Positions 17,157 through 25,313 of a DNA stretch of 64,000 bases are shown here, one piece after another. Position 1 is the first letter of the stretch. Every line of letters begins with the position of its first letter. The translations under genes were made by a program, and so were the position numbers. Below the pieces are notes generated by a model. It had not been told where the DNA came from and ran no database searches. It worked only from the letters and a program-made list of their open reading frames with translations. Source of the stretch: JAATFS01 sp037145635. Its GTDB lineage: Bacteria > Pseudomonadota > Gammaproteobacteria > Xanthomonadales > Xanthomonadaceae. The DNA lies in NCBI GenBank assembly GCA_037145635.1, contig JBBCXB010000005.1:1-64000 (forward strand), read 5' to 3'.

Positions 17157-17321
17157 ATGGAGTACATCGGAGAAGTAATCTCATTTATTCTCGGGGGCGT
17201 AGCGGGTTCACTCCTGACTTTGCGAATTCAAGTTTATAGGACTAGAAATGGAGTTGTTTCCGATCAGTCTGGCGCGAAGGCTGGTGGAGATGTTGTTGGG
17301 CGCGACAAAATCTCGAAGTAA
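17157..17321 (+). CDS. 54-aa membrane peptide with GGDxVGRDK tag
   Basis: Starts at ATG 17157 with a strong ggggggagc ribosome-binding site. Residues about 6-22 (EVISFILGGVAGSLLTL) form one membrane helix. The tail ends in SGAKAGGDVVGRDKISK. The same pattern, GASAGGDLVGRDK, opens the next protein, which begins 12 bases after this stop, so the two probably interact or share an assembly signal. No database family is recognised. It is likely part of the ABC system operon. It was found by reading the gap directly and is short, but the start signal and shared motif make it convincing. Confidence 0.7.
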   Translation: MEYIGEVISFILGGVAGSLLTLRIQVYRTRNGVVSDQSGAKAGGDVVGRDKISK

Positions 17322-17333
17322 ACGGGGTTTCTA

Positions 17334-17894
17334 ATGCTCAATAATCAAAAGGGAGCTAGTGCTGGCGGAGACCTGGTTGGAAGAGACAAGGTCGAGCACA
17401 ATCACTACTACGCAAGTCTAGGCGGTTCGGCTAAAGTCGAGAGGCTTAAAGCTAAGCTTCAGCAAGAGATTGATCAGAAGAAGCAGGTGGTAGCTCTGAT
17501 CGATCGACTGAAAAGCTATCAACCCATCGAGCCTGAAGATGGAATCAAGGGGTTGGAAGCAAAATTGGAGAAGGCTGGCAGGTCACCTCAAAAACTGTCC
17601 GCTCTCAGAATGAAAGAGCAATTCGCAAAGCTTCTTGAGCGGTGGTCTCTTTATGGATCTGCTCAAGAGATATTTGTGCATGTACTTGCTCTCACAGAAT
17701 TGAGATTCACAAATTCCATTTATCCTCATGTTGGGGATCTCAATAATGTTCAAATCGACGAGCTTGTCGAGCAAAAGATACTCACGCCAATAGTTGAAGA
17801 AATTGGTGTCGAGGTATTCTCGATGGATCACATGGAAGCGATGGGCATGATCTACTGGCTTGCCGAACAGTGCAGAATTCGGTGGCATCAATGA
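17334..17894 (+). CDS. ABC-three-component system, first (sensor/effector-like) component
   Basis: A 186-aa cytoplasmic protein. The N-terminus carries the Gly-rich tag GASAGGDLVGRDKVEHNHYY. Residues about 36-85 form a charged coiled coil, and about 90-186 a helical C-terminal domain with no recognised active site, resembling the C-terminal domains of the first component of ABC-three-component conflict systems. It overlaps the next gene as ATGA (17891-17894). Codon use is AT-richer than the flanking housekeeping genes, which suggests horizontal transfer. The assignment rests on gene order and the ABC partner rather than on a firm domain match. Confidence 0.55.
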   Translation: MLNNQKGASAGGDLVGRDKVEHNHYYASLGGSAKVERLKAKLQQEIDQKKQVVALIDRLKSYQPIEPEDGIKGLEAKLEKAGRSPQKLSALRMKEQFAKLLERWSLYGSAQEIFVHVLALTELRFTNSIYPHVGDLNNVQIDELVEQKILTPIVEEIGVEVFSMDHMEAMGMIYWLAEQCRIRWHQ

Positions 17895-18406
17895 ATTATG
17901 TTTCTTATCAGCCGGCATTTGATGTTTATCACACGGAATTCAGATTCCTGAGAATCTCGAAGTTTAGTGAAATGGCCGAAATAAGCGTCGAGAAGTTAAG
18001 GATTATTGACTTCTATCTGCTTTTTTTTTCTAGGCTTGCTGATGTTCGTTTGGCTCCGGCTCATAGAAAAATAAAGGTATTAGCCAAGCAATTTGCGCGC
18101 GATACATATGAAATCCAGCCGGACGATCGTTTGCTCTTTGCGAGAATGGGGGCAATCCACGTCGCTGCATTTCAAGTATTGGCCGCCAGCCGGGTCATAG
18201 ATAAAGATAGGCTTGGGCTTGGATTTGTTTCACTAACAGGTGAGGGTGTTCCTGCAAGTGTTGACGAAAGAATTGCCAAGATTAATGCTGAAGACGAAGA
18301 GAGAATGAAGTCTTTAGATGTTTTGATGACTCAGTATGAGATTAATGGAAAAAATGGGTTGAAGGATCGTACGAGTCTCATGGAGTATAAATATGACGCG
18401 ATTTGA
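17891..18406 (+). CDS. ABC-three-component system, middle component
   Basis: A 171-aa protein starting MNYVSYQPAFDVYHTEFRFL. This Pro-Ala-Phe-Asp-x-Tyr-His opening resembles middle components of ABC-three-component systems. The start at 17891 overlaps the previous stop (ATGA) and the 3' end overlaps the ATPase gene by 14 bases, so all three are one operon. It is mostly helical, with no catalytic motif. In this class the middle component is thought to bridge the ATPase and the effector. Subfamily number not assigned. Confidence 0.6.
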   Translation: MNYVSYQPAFDVYHTEFRFLRISKFSEMAEISVEKLRIIDFYLLFFSRLADVRLAPAHRKIKVLAKQFARDTYEIQPDDRLLFARMGAIHVAAFQVLAASRVIDKDRLGLGFVSLTGEGVPASVDERIAKINAEDEERMKSLDVLMTQYEINGKNGLKDRTSLMEYKYDAI

Positions 18407-20285
18407 TCCTTCTCTCATTATTCGTAGGATGGTCGTAATGCGTGGCGCGGGATACGCCTATGATGAGAAATTTCATCTCGGCGTGAATGTAATAAGAGGT
18501 GAGAACTCATCAGGAAAATCTACGATCCTAAATCTCATCCACTATGGCCTTGGCGGGGATGTGAAACAATGGAGTGAGGCTGCACTCCTCTGTGATCGAG
18601 TAATTATTGAGGCTGAGCTGAGTGGAATCGTTGTATCTTTATCTAGGGCAATTGTCGAAAAAGGCGAGCAGCCAATGGACATTGCTTTTGGCTCGCTCGA
18701 ATCCCCTAAGGGCGGTTTGAATGATTGGAAGAGATACCCCTATCGCCGCTTTCCATCAAAAGAGAGTTTTTCGCAAGTGCTATTTCGTCAGCTTGGAATC
18801 GCTGAGGCTGCGAATGAAGAGAGTGGAAACATTACCATGCATCAGGTTCTGAGGCTGCTCTATGCGGATCAGATGAGCCCTGTTGATGAAATTTTCTCTA
18901 ACCAGGAATTTGATAGCGGTCGTATCAGAGATGCAGTCGGAAAATTACTATGCGGCGCCTTCGATGATGAGCTGTACTCAACAGGACTGGCGATACGCGA
19001 AGACGAGCGGCGACTGGAAAGTGTAAGTGCAGAGCTTAATAGTCTGTACAAGACGTTAGGTGTCGCTGGGCACAGCTTAAATATGGCATGGGTATCGGAA
19101 CAGATCGCCAGGATTGAATCAGAGCGAGGTTCGGTCAACAGAAAAATTAACGAAGAGATGTCAAAAAATCGGCGAAGCTTGGAGGTCTCTCTCCAGCCGT
19201 CTCGCGACGTCTATTCTGAGTTATCAGTGCTTCAAAAAGAACTCTCCGATAAGCGCCGTTATCTTGATTCGGTTGTTCTCGAAGAAGAAGATTCGAGGTT
19301 GTTCATCGCAAGCCTAGAAAGAAAAAGAACGGCGCTCGCAGATGCTTTATTGATGGCAAGGAGCATAGGTGTTGCATCCTTTGAGGCATGTCCTGCGTGC
19401 TACGCGGATTTGCCGGTTGGCGAAGAGGGGCATTGCGCCCTATGCAGCCAGCCATTCGATCCGGACCTCGCTGCTGAGAGATTGGGCGGCGTCATAAACG
19501 ACGCGGCGATTCAGCTACGGCAGTCAAAGTTACTGCAAGAACACCGGCGAGATGTGATTGCGGGAATCGAGTCTGAGATTGCTGACATCGAGTCTAGGTG
19601 GAGCCAGCTCGCAAGTTGGTACTCTGGGATGGAGGCGCTTCCTCAGAATAGCCGGGATGCCGAGGTTGGCGATCTTCATAAGCGCTTGGGCTATCTCGAG
19701 AGACAGGAAGAAGATGTTCGGGAGAAGGCGAAGTTGATTGGCGTCGTCAATACTCTTTCCGGAGAAAAAGCCAGCTTGATTCACTCACTCAGTCTCCTTA
19801 AGGATAAGAAATCTACGCTTGAGATGAAGCAAAGTGAGCGGCTGAAACTGAGCTACCTTGAAATATCAGAGCAAGTCCGCGGAATTCTTTTTAGAGATCT
19901 GAAACGTCAGGATTCCTTTGACGATCCGAAGGTTGTGAGCTTTGACTTTTCCAAAAATCGTGTCGAGGTTGATGGTCACACCTATTTCTCAGCAAGTTCT
20001 AGGGCTATTCTTAAAAGTGCTTTCGTGTTAGGTATGCATTTAGCGGCTTGTAAGGATAAGGAGTTTAGGCATCCAAGATTTATTATGTTAGACACGATTG
20101 AGGATAAAGGGATGGAGGCTGCTAGGAGCCAGAACTTCCAGGCTTTGTGTGCTGAGTTGGTAAGCAACGTGGGGGTGGAAAGCCAGGTTGTCTTTGGCAC
20201 TGCCATGATAGCGCCGGAATTAGATAACGATGAATTTACGGTGGGTAGGTCCTATACTCGCGACAGTCCGTCTTTGATCGTGTAA
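18393..20285 (+). CDS. ABC/SMC-like ATPase of a three-component conflict system
   Basis: A 630-aa soluble ATPase with a split head. The Walker A loop is GENSSGKST (residues 36-44). A long coiled coil covers about 190-490, interrupted by a zinc-hook-like CPAC...CALC pair (about residues 331-354). The distal Walker B/D-loop region RFIMLDTIEDKGME lies near 565. There are no membrane segments, so it is not a transporter; it resembles RecN/Rad50-like ATPases of defence systems. It overlaps the middle component gene and ends the operon. Together with the two upstream proteins and the membrane peptide it probably protects against phage or plasmids. Confidence 0.75.
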   Translation: MTRFDPSLIIRRMVVMRGAGYAYDEKFHLGVNVIRGENSSGKSTILNLIHYGLGGDVKQWSEAALLCDRVIIEAELSGIVVSLSRAIVEKGEQPMDIAFGSLESPKGGLNDWKRYPYRRFPSKESFSQVLFRQLGIAEAANEESGNITMHQVLRLLYADQMSPVDEIFSNQEFDSGRIRDAVGKLLCGAFDDELYSTGLAIREDERRLESVSAELNSLYKTLGVAGHSLNMAWVSEQIARIESERGSVNRKINEEMSKNRRSLEVSLQPSRDVYSELSVLQKELSDKRRYLDSVVLEEEDSRLFIASLERKRTALADALLMARSIGVASFEACPACYADLPVGEEGHCALCSQPFDPDLAAERLGGVINDAAIQLRQSKLLQEHRRDVIAGIESEIADIESRWSQLASWYSGMEALPQNSRDAEVGDLHKRLGYLERQEEDVREKAKLIGVVNTLSGEKASLIHSLSLLKDKKSTLEMKQSERLKLSYLEISEQVRGILFRDLKRQDSFDDPKVVSFDFSKNRVEVDGHTYFSASSRAILKSAFVLGMHLAACKDKEFRHPRFIMLDTIEDKGMEAARSQNFQALCAELVSNVGVESQVVFGTAMIAPELDNDEFTVGRSYTRDSPSLIV

Positions 20286-20889
20286 TTGCAGTAGCTTAAG
20301 TTTTTCGGCGACTAATAATTTTGGAATAAAAGGGCGAGGTCGTTAAACGAGCTGCTCAAGAATAGCGTGGTCAGGTTCACTTATCAGTCGATGGCGCTCT
20401 GCTTGGCCGATGCGCGGGCCTTAAGCGTGCAAAGCGGCAGGTCTCGGCGTTGACCATGGCCCGGAAAGCGGCGTGTCCCTACGCTGAGCGTGACGAGATC
20501 CTATAAAAGCGCTTGGTTCAGGAAAAGCTCTATACCTAAGCTGCATTAATGCGGTCTCCGACGACAGCAGTTGGCGATCGCTAATACTCGGGCCTGTCGG
20601 ACACTACGAGTCTAAATAACTTCCTTGCGTCACTTACTGCTCATTGCCCTGCAAAAGTCGTGAGAGCAAACACGGACTGAATCCACATCGTCAGATGCAC
20701 ATGCCACAGCCGTGTCGAGAAGTTCATCGATAATTACTGCGGTGTGCTGACCATCCGCAGCTACGGACTTTTCCGCACACTCTGAGCGGGATAAGTGTCA
20801 GCTTCTTCAACACGGCGTAATGTGCTGCTGGATCTAATCCCTATTGTCGCAGAGGCTGCGGCGATAGGGCACGCCGGTGTATGGCTAAG
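20286..20889. other. Gene-free stretch with transposase-end relic
   Basis: No convincing gene is seen. The interval at about 20330-20410 resembles 22855-22925, the 3' end of the REP-associated transposase pseudogene, including 23 identical bases (20376-20398). The rest looks like degraded mobile DNA that I cannot identify. A 62-codon frame at 20795-20983 has no support; its end overlaps the 3' end of the convergent RT gene. Confidence 0.5.
20376..20398 (+). repeat. Direct repeat, copy A (transposase 3' end)
   Basis: Twenty-three bases identical to 22892-22914, embedded in about 70 bases of weaker similarity on the same strand. Copies A and B bracket the retron. Confidence 0.75.
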
Positions 20890-22656
20890 CTATGGAGCCG
20901 GTCCTCCAGGAATCGGTAGTGGCATTGGTAAACTTGGCACGCCCGTGTTGGCCGCCCTTGCAGATAGCATGGTCGCTGAATGATGAAGTATTACATCTTG
21001 GAGTGCGGAAAGGAGGTTGCCAAATCCTGAGAAATCAATTGTCGCGGAATTAGGTTTAACCACTTTCTCTGCAAGCCATTCCTTTCCATAGTAAATATTT
21101 GGGTCGAAGTCGTTGGTCTTACTGAACTCTTTTATCCCCAATTTCACGGCAAGAACAGAGGCAGTGAAGCAATCCTCGATGCAATGCTTGGCTCCGCCGA
21201 AGGGGCTGCTCAGTAAGATATATAGATTTTCCCACACATGGATAAATTGTTGTCCGCTTGAGATGCTTATCTTATAAACGTTGAACAGCATTGCTTTGGT
21301 GCCGGTGAAGCCATCGTCATTGTCCATGAGCACAATGACCGGGTTCTGGCCCTTAGGGCCATCAATTCGGGAGAATTCCCATCTGTAGCATTTGATGAAG
21401 TTCTTTAATGGATCGCCGCCGCTAGTAAGGCCAAATAGCTTTTTCATTATTTTTGACTCGCGGTGGAGTTTAACCTTGAGTTCAAAAGTAGTGCCTGCAC
21501 CTTTTGACAGCATTGGAAATGCTGTGCCGCTCCTTCGTATTGCTTCGCGCAGGTAGACGGAATCAGTCTTTCCCTCAAATACTATTGCGGTTAGCATGGG
21601 TGACGCAAATTCTTTATAGTACAGGAAGCGTTTCAGCAATCTTTCCATTGCTGTTTGCGCGCCTGAGGCAGGTTCATCGTTTCGTGACCGCCATCGTTCG
21701 ACTTGATAGGCGAAACCGAGCATTCCCTGTAGCTGGGCCGGAGTTCCCACTTTCTGCTTGCCAGTAGCTGGATCGGTCTCCTGAAGTAGATATTCTCCCG
21801 TAGAGCAGAATCGATGGACCATCGAGCGAAGAGTCCTTCGGTACTCTACTGGGGTATTTAGCTGGCGATTGACAACCACGCCCGTGACGTCTTGCCGAGA
21901 ACGAGATAGCTGAACTCGCGTTTTCAGAGGATTGATCTTAAATCCCGCGCTATGTACGGCAGCTATTAGATCTGGCCCGGCTTGCCAAATAGACTTGTTT
22001 GCCTCCGATGGCGTGGCAAGAGCATCTGAAAAGATGAGCTTGCTTGTCGAAAAACTGAGGTCATCCGCATATCTTGTGTATGAACAGCCGTGACGTTTCG
22101 AGAGCGCAACGAGCCGCATGTCGAGGATGTTAGCAATCAGATTTGATATCACAGGGGAACAGGGGCTCCCTTGGGGTAGCTTGCCCTCATGACACGCAAT
22201 TTGAGCAAGAACTAGTGCAGGCTCAGCTTTTAGCTGAAAATCAAGGCTATTCTCAAAGAATCCTTTAACCCGGCCAAAATGAATTGTGCCGAAAAAATCA
22301 GTTAGATCAATATTAAGAACGTAACGCCTACCACGGTGCACGTCCGCATTGGTAAGAATGGAGTAGCCCTTGCGAAAGCCGTGTGCTACGTGTCGCTTAA
22401 TTGAGCGCTGTTGCGCAATCTCGACCTCGCACTCGTTCAAAAGCTCTGCCAGTCGCGACTGCAGTAAGGATAATTGCTTATTTGGCGAGCAAATTCTTCT
22501 AGTGCCGCCCGACCGCTTTGGAATATCGAACTCGATATAACGGGCAGCAGGGGGCGTAACCCTTGTTATGAAAGATAGGGCCTTGGGCTTAAAGCCAAGA
22601 AGGTGTGCAACGTCGCTTAGAGTGTTGGCAGACTTCAGCCGCTGTAACTTGGACAT
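20890..22656 (-). CDS. Retron reverse transcriptase fused to a TOPRIM domain (Ec67-like)
   Basis: A 588-aa protein. RT motifs are in order: NIDLTDFFGTIH (about 115-126), LPQGSPCSPVISNLI (about 160-174), the catalytic RYADDLSFS with YADD at 196-199, and the retron-type NPLKTRVQ...DVTGVVVN near 242-263. From about 355 a TOPRIM nuclease-like domain follows, with IVFEGKTDS (Glu361) and VLMDNDDG (Asp445/447). RT-TOPRIM fusion and length match retron-Eco2 (Ec67). The ncRNA lies directly upstream, with GAGG before the ATG. Such retrons act in phage defence: the RT makes msDNA and the TOPRIM part is the toxic effector. Direct repeats flank the unit. Confidence 0.9.
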   Translation of the reverse strand: MSKLQRLKSANTLSDVAHLLGFKPKALSFITRVTPPAARYIEFDIPKRSGGTRRICSPNKQLSLLQSRLAELLNECEVEIAQQRSIKRHVAHGFRKGYSILTNADVHRGRRYVLNIDLTDFFGTIHFGRVKGFFENSLDFQLKAEPALVLAQIACHEGKLPQGSPCSPVISNLIANILDMRLVALSKRHGCSYTRYADDLSFSTSKLIFSDALATPSEANKSIWQAGPDLIAAVHSAGFKINPLKTRVQLSRSRQDVTGVVVNRQLNTPVEYRRTLRSMVHRFCSTGEYLLQETDPATGKQKVGTPAQLQGMLGFAYQVERWRSRNDEPASGAQTAMERLLKRFLYYKEFASPMLTAIVFEGKTDSVYLREAIRRSGTAFPMLSKGAGTTFELKVKLHRESKIMKKLFGLTSGGDPLKNFIKCYRWEFSRIDGPKGQNPVIVLMDNDDGFTGTKAMLFNVYKISISSGQQFIHVWENLYILLSSPFGGAKHCIEDCFTASVLAVKLGIKEFSKTNDFDPNIYYGKEWLAEKVVKPNSATIDFSGFGNLLSALQDVILHHSATMLSARAANTGVPSLPMPLPIPGGPAP

Positions 22657-22672
22657 TCCATCCTCAATTGGC

Positions 22673-22799
22673 GGGGCTGCAGGTACTCATTCGCTATTGC
22701 GCGCAACGTGCGCAACTAACGGTGCCACTCGGAGCAATCCATCCAACAATTTTTTCATATGTCGCAGAAACTACGACAAAAAGATCTACCTACAGCCCC
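22673..22799 (-). ncRNA. Retron msr-msd non-coding RNA
   Basis: On the minus strand the RNA would start with GGGGCTGTAGGTA (22799-22787) and end with TACCTGCAGCCCC (22685-22673). These pair over 13 bp with one G-U, as the a1/a2 repeats of retrons do. Right after a1 comes GATC, whose G (complement of 22786) fits the branching guanosine position of Ec67. Then follows the msr hairpin GTCGTAG-TTT-CTGCGAC (22777-22761). The msd part contains an inverted TTGCGC/GCGCAA stem (22697-22715) extended by CGTTA/TAGCG. The RT start lies 17 bases downstream of a2. All pairings were made by eye. Confidence 0.8.
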
Positions 22800-22806
22800 T
22801 ACCCCG

Positions 22807-22834
22807 ATAGTATCACTCACGGTGCTAATGACAA
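22807..22834 (-). promoter_or_regulatory. Promoter of the retron RNA
   Basis: TTGTCA (22834-22829) and TACTAT (22812-22807) are separated by 16 bases and lie about 8 bases before the proposed RNA 5' end. This is a good sigma-70 type match in the right place. Confidence 0.55.
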
Positions 22835-22891
22835 GTCCCTGGAACAAAGGTGGCCGAGGTAATTAAGCGAGCGGGACTAACGGGGGCCAGC

Positions 22892-22914
22892 TTCACTTAT
22901 CAGTCGATGGCGCT
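22892..22914 (+). repeat. Direct repeat, copy B (transposase 3' end)
   Basis: Identical to 20376-20398. It contains the stop codon and last codons of the transposase pseudogene read on the minus strand. Confidence 0.75.
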
Positions 22915-23380
22915 TGGCTTGCGTGGCCCAGAGCTCGCTGCTGCTGTAGATGAAGGCGAATGCTGGTGAGCAGATCGTAGGACAGGGTTTTACCGAGCAG
23001 GGCGCGGTAGGCGTTGTACCGCTCAATCGGATCGTTTCCACGCGCAAGCCAATACGGGTGTGGCGTCAGTGCCGAGTGTTCGCGTTGCCCCAGATTGGCT
23101 GGGCAGCTGGACCAGCGATATGCCGCCGAGTCGTCGGTCAGGCGAGCACCTACCGGGTTGAGCTCAATGTAGCGATAGCAACGAAGCACGTAGTCAGCAC
23201 TATCCACAAGACAGGCTTTGTAACGACCTTCCCATAGCGTACCGGTGCGGCTATGGCAGCCATTGAATAGAGCCACGTAGTTGCACCAAGCCGCTGCATC
23301 AGCTGCCCGATCCGTCCCGTTGCAGGTGGCGTGGCAAGCAAGTGCACATGGTTGTCCATCAATACATTGGCGTGTGATAC
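22893..23380 (-). pseudogene. REP-associated tyrosine transposase (RAYT), truncated and frameshifted
   Basis: Two frames together give a Y1 transposase of the RAYT type. The upstream part holds NVLMDNHVHLLATPPATG with the metal-binding HVH pair; the downstream part has GTLWEGRYKACLVDS and YVLRCYRYIELNPVGARL. The frame changes near 23270. The N-terminal residues normally before the HVH motif are missing; the sequence right of about 23380 no longer matches. RAYTs mobilise REP palindromes. The 3' end is repeated at 20376-20398 beyond the retron. Inactive as it stands unless the shift is a sequencing error. Confidence 0.75.
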
Positions 23381-23495
23381 GTGACTTCCCGATTGCGTTG
23401 GAATTCTTTTCGAACCAGGCATGTTGCCAAGAGTTCTAGAATTCACTCAACCACTAGAATAGGCATCATGTGCCAAGCCAGACTAAGGACCTCCC

Positions 23496-24090
23496 GTGCT
23501 ACGAAAAAACCTGGATTCGCTGGTATCTCAGTGCGAGCAGTTCAAAGCGAATGTTGCGGATTTGGCAACCTCCTACCTTGCGGCTGGGGCTGGAGCAAAG
23601 CTCATTGCCAACACCGAAATGCCCGATGGCTACTCACTTGAGATGCGAATGAGCGGCGACTTCCCGCTTGTCGCCACGACTATTCGACAGGGCGACGATG
23701 TACTGGCGCTGTACGAGCGTGGGGAATACGACCGACTTAATTCATACCAAGCGATTGTAGCCATTTGCTCACTTTTTGAGGTGTTTGTGGCGGGTGTAGG
23801 CGATACGCTTGATATGCAGGCGAGCAGGTGTATTTCAATCACTTCATGGCGCAGAGGCAATGTGCCTGTCGACATCAGAAATCAGACGCTATGCATGGTT
23901 AGATCGATTCATGAGGCCTTTGACATAAATTCCCCTCTCAACGGAGATACGGCGATATGCTGGATATACCACTTCATCCAGCTCAGGAACATTGTGGTCC
24001 ATGGGGGAGGGTGGCTGGATGAGACAAAACGATCTCGCCTTATCTCGTCATGGTCAATGCATCCAACTGATCAACGCTTGGTGATCAATG
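23496..24090 (+). pseudogene. HEPN-like protein, 3' end removed by IS insertion
   Basis: About 198 native codons remain before the IS left end; the open frame then runs on into the element to 24272 with unrelated residues. The protein is helical and contains FIQLRNIVVHGGGW, an R-N-x3-H arrangement typical of HEPN ribonuclease or HEPN-like domains. Such proteins are common in defence islands, often as toxins or effectors. There is no recognisable partner upstream. The ATG at 23496 follows a weak ribosome-binding site. Probably non-functional or altered because the native C-terminus is gone. Confidence 0.6.
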
Positions 24091-24151
24091 GGGTTCACCC
24101 CCGTTATCACGGACACTTACGAGAAGGCCGATCTAGGCCGAAGGAGTGTTT

Positions 24152-24439
24152 ATGTCGAAGCGAAGAAAGTTCAGTGCGGAGTTCAAGCGAGGTGCAGTTG
24201 AACAGGCGCTCCAGCCGGGTGTCAGCTGCGCACAGGTGGCGCGCGAGCTTGGGATTCGGGATACGTTGCTGACCCGCTGGAAGCGGGAAGCCCAGGACCA
24301 GGGCAAGGTAGCCTTTGGCGGCAGTGGCGCGCCCCGGGATGAGGAGTTGGCAGGTCTCAAGCGAGAACTGGCCCGGGTGAAGAAGGAGCGGGATTTTTTG
24401 CGAGAAGCGGCCACGTTCTTTGCCAAGGAATCATCCTGA
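24152..24439 (+). CDS. IS3-family transposase OrfA
   Basis: A 95-aa helix-turn-helix protein (SKRRKFSAEFKRGAVEQAL, then CAQVARELGIRDTLLTRWKRE) ending in a Leu-zipper-like LKRELARVKKERDFLREAA segment that normally aligns OrfA with OrfB. ATG 24152 is chosen over a GTG at 24146. The OrfB frame begins 8 bases after the stop. No obvious A-rich slippery site is seen for making the fused transposase. Confidence 0.9.
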   Translation: MSKRRKFSAEFKRGAVEQALQPGVSCAQVARELGIRDTLLTRWKREAQDQGKVAFGGSGAPRDEELAGLKRELARVKKERDFLREAATFFAKESS

Positions 24440-24447
24440 GGTATCAG

Positions 24448-25308
24448 GTGATCGAACGTTGCCGCGACGCGTTTCCCATTCGACTGATGTGCCGGTGCCT
24501 GAAGGTATCGGCCAGCGGTTACTACGAATGGAGCCAGCGACTGCCGGGCGCCCGACAGCGCGATAATCAGCGATTGATTGGGCGGATCCGTGAGCTGCAC
24601 GAAGACAGCCGTGGAACCCTGGGTGCCGGTCGCATGCACGAAGACTTGGCCGATGAAGGCGAGACTGCCAGCTTGAACCGAGTGGCGCGACTAATGGCGA
24701 CCGAGGGCCTGCAGGGTTGGCCGCGGCCGAAGCGGCGTGGTCAACAAGGCCGACCGGCACTCACGCCCTCGGGCGTGCACAACCTACTGGAGCGGGACTT
24801 TACCGCGCTGGAGCCTGAGACCAAGTGGGTCACCGACATCACCGAGATCAAGACAGGCCAGGCCAAACTGTATCTATGCATCGTGCTGGACCTGTTCGAC
24901 CAGCGTGTGGCTGGGTGGTCAATGCATCACCGGCAGGACCGGCAGATGGTGATACGGGCGGTGCAAATGGCGGTCTGGCAGCGCCAAGGTGTCCACGAGG
25001 TCGTTCTACATTCTGATCGCGGCAGTCAATTCCGAAGTGGCGACTATCAGCGTTACCTGTCGGCCAACGGCTTGGGGTGCTCGATGAGCGCGGTAGGTCA
25101 TTGCGGTGACAACGCTGCATGCGAAGGTTTCTTCGGCATGCTCAAACGCGAACGAATCTACCGCACGAAGTACCCAACACTCGATGCGGCAAGAGCCGAT
25201 GTGTTCGAATACATCGAGCGGTTCCACAACCCGAGGATGCGAAGAAGAGTCGCAAGGCGCGACCGGAAGTTCCAAGCCCTTTTACAATCGTCCGTGATTT
25301 CGGGGTAG
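24448..25308 (+). CDS. IS3-family transposase OrfB (DDE)
   Basis: A 286-aa integrase-core protein with a GTG start at 24448. The catalytic triad is visible: WVTDITEIKTG (first Asp), VVLHSDRGSQFRS (second Asp), and the Glu in DNAACEGFFGMLKRE. An HTH_21-type N-terminal part precedes it. The C-terminus NPRMRRRVARRDRKFQALLQ is full length and stops at the right end of the element. It looks intact, so the element may still move. Confidence 0.9.
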   Translation: MIERCRDAFPIRLMCRCLKVSASGYYEWSQRLPGARQRDNQRLIGRIRELHEDSRGTLGAGRMHEDLADEGETASLNRVARLMATEGLQGWPRPKRRGQQGRPALTPSGVHNLLERDFTALEPETKWVTDITEIKTGQAKLYLCIVLDLFDQRVAGWSMHHRQDRQMVIRAVQMAVWQRQGVHEVVLHSDRGSQFRSGDYQRYLSANGLGCSMSAVGHCGDNAACEGFFGMLKRERIYRTKYPTLDAARADVFEYIERFHNPRMRRRVARRDRKFQALLQSSVISG

Positions 25309-25313
25309 AACCC

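Larger units (their letters stand above)
24091..25313 (+). mobile_element. IS3-family insertion sequence
   Basis: The ends are related inverted repeats: left GGGTTCACCCCCGTTATCAC starting at 24091, right (read inward on the minus strand) GGGTTCTACCCCGAAATCAC starting at 25313, both followed by GGAC. Inside are orfA and orfB. No clear target duplication is visible (atg left, gtg right). Genes on both sides are truncated at the ends, so insertion was probably accompanied by a deletion or rearrangement. Confidence 0.85.

Noticed and set aside
20795..20983. Small plus-strand frame of 62 codons near the end of the RT gene
   Set aside because: Its 3' part overlaps the 3' end of the reverse transcriptase; no recognisable content.
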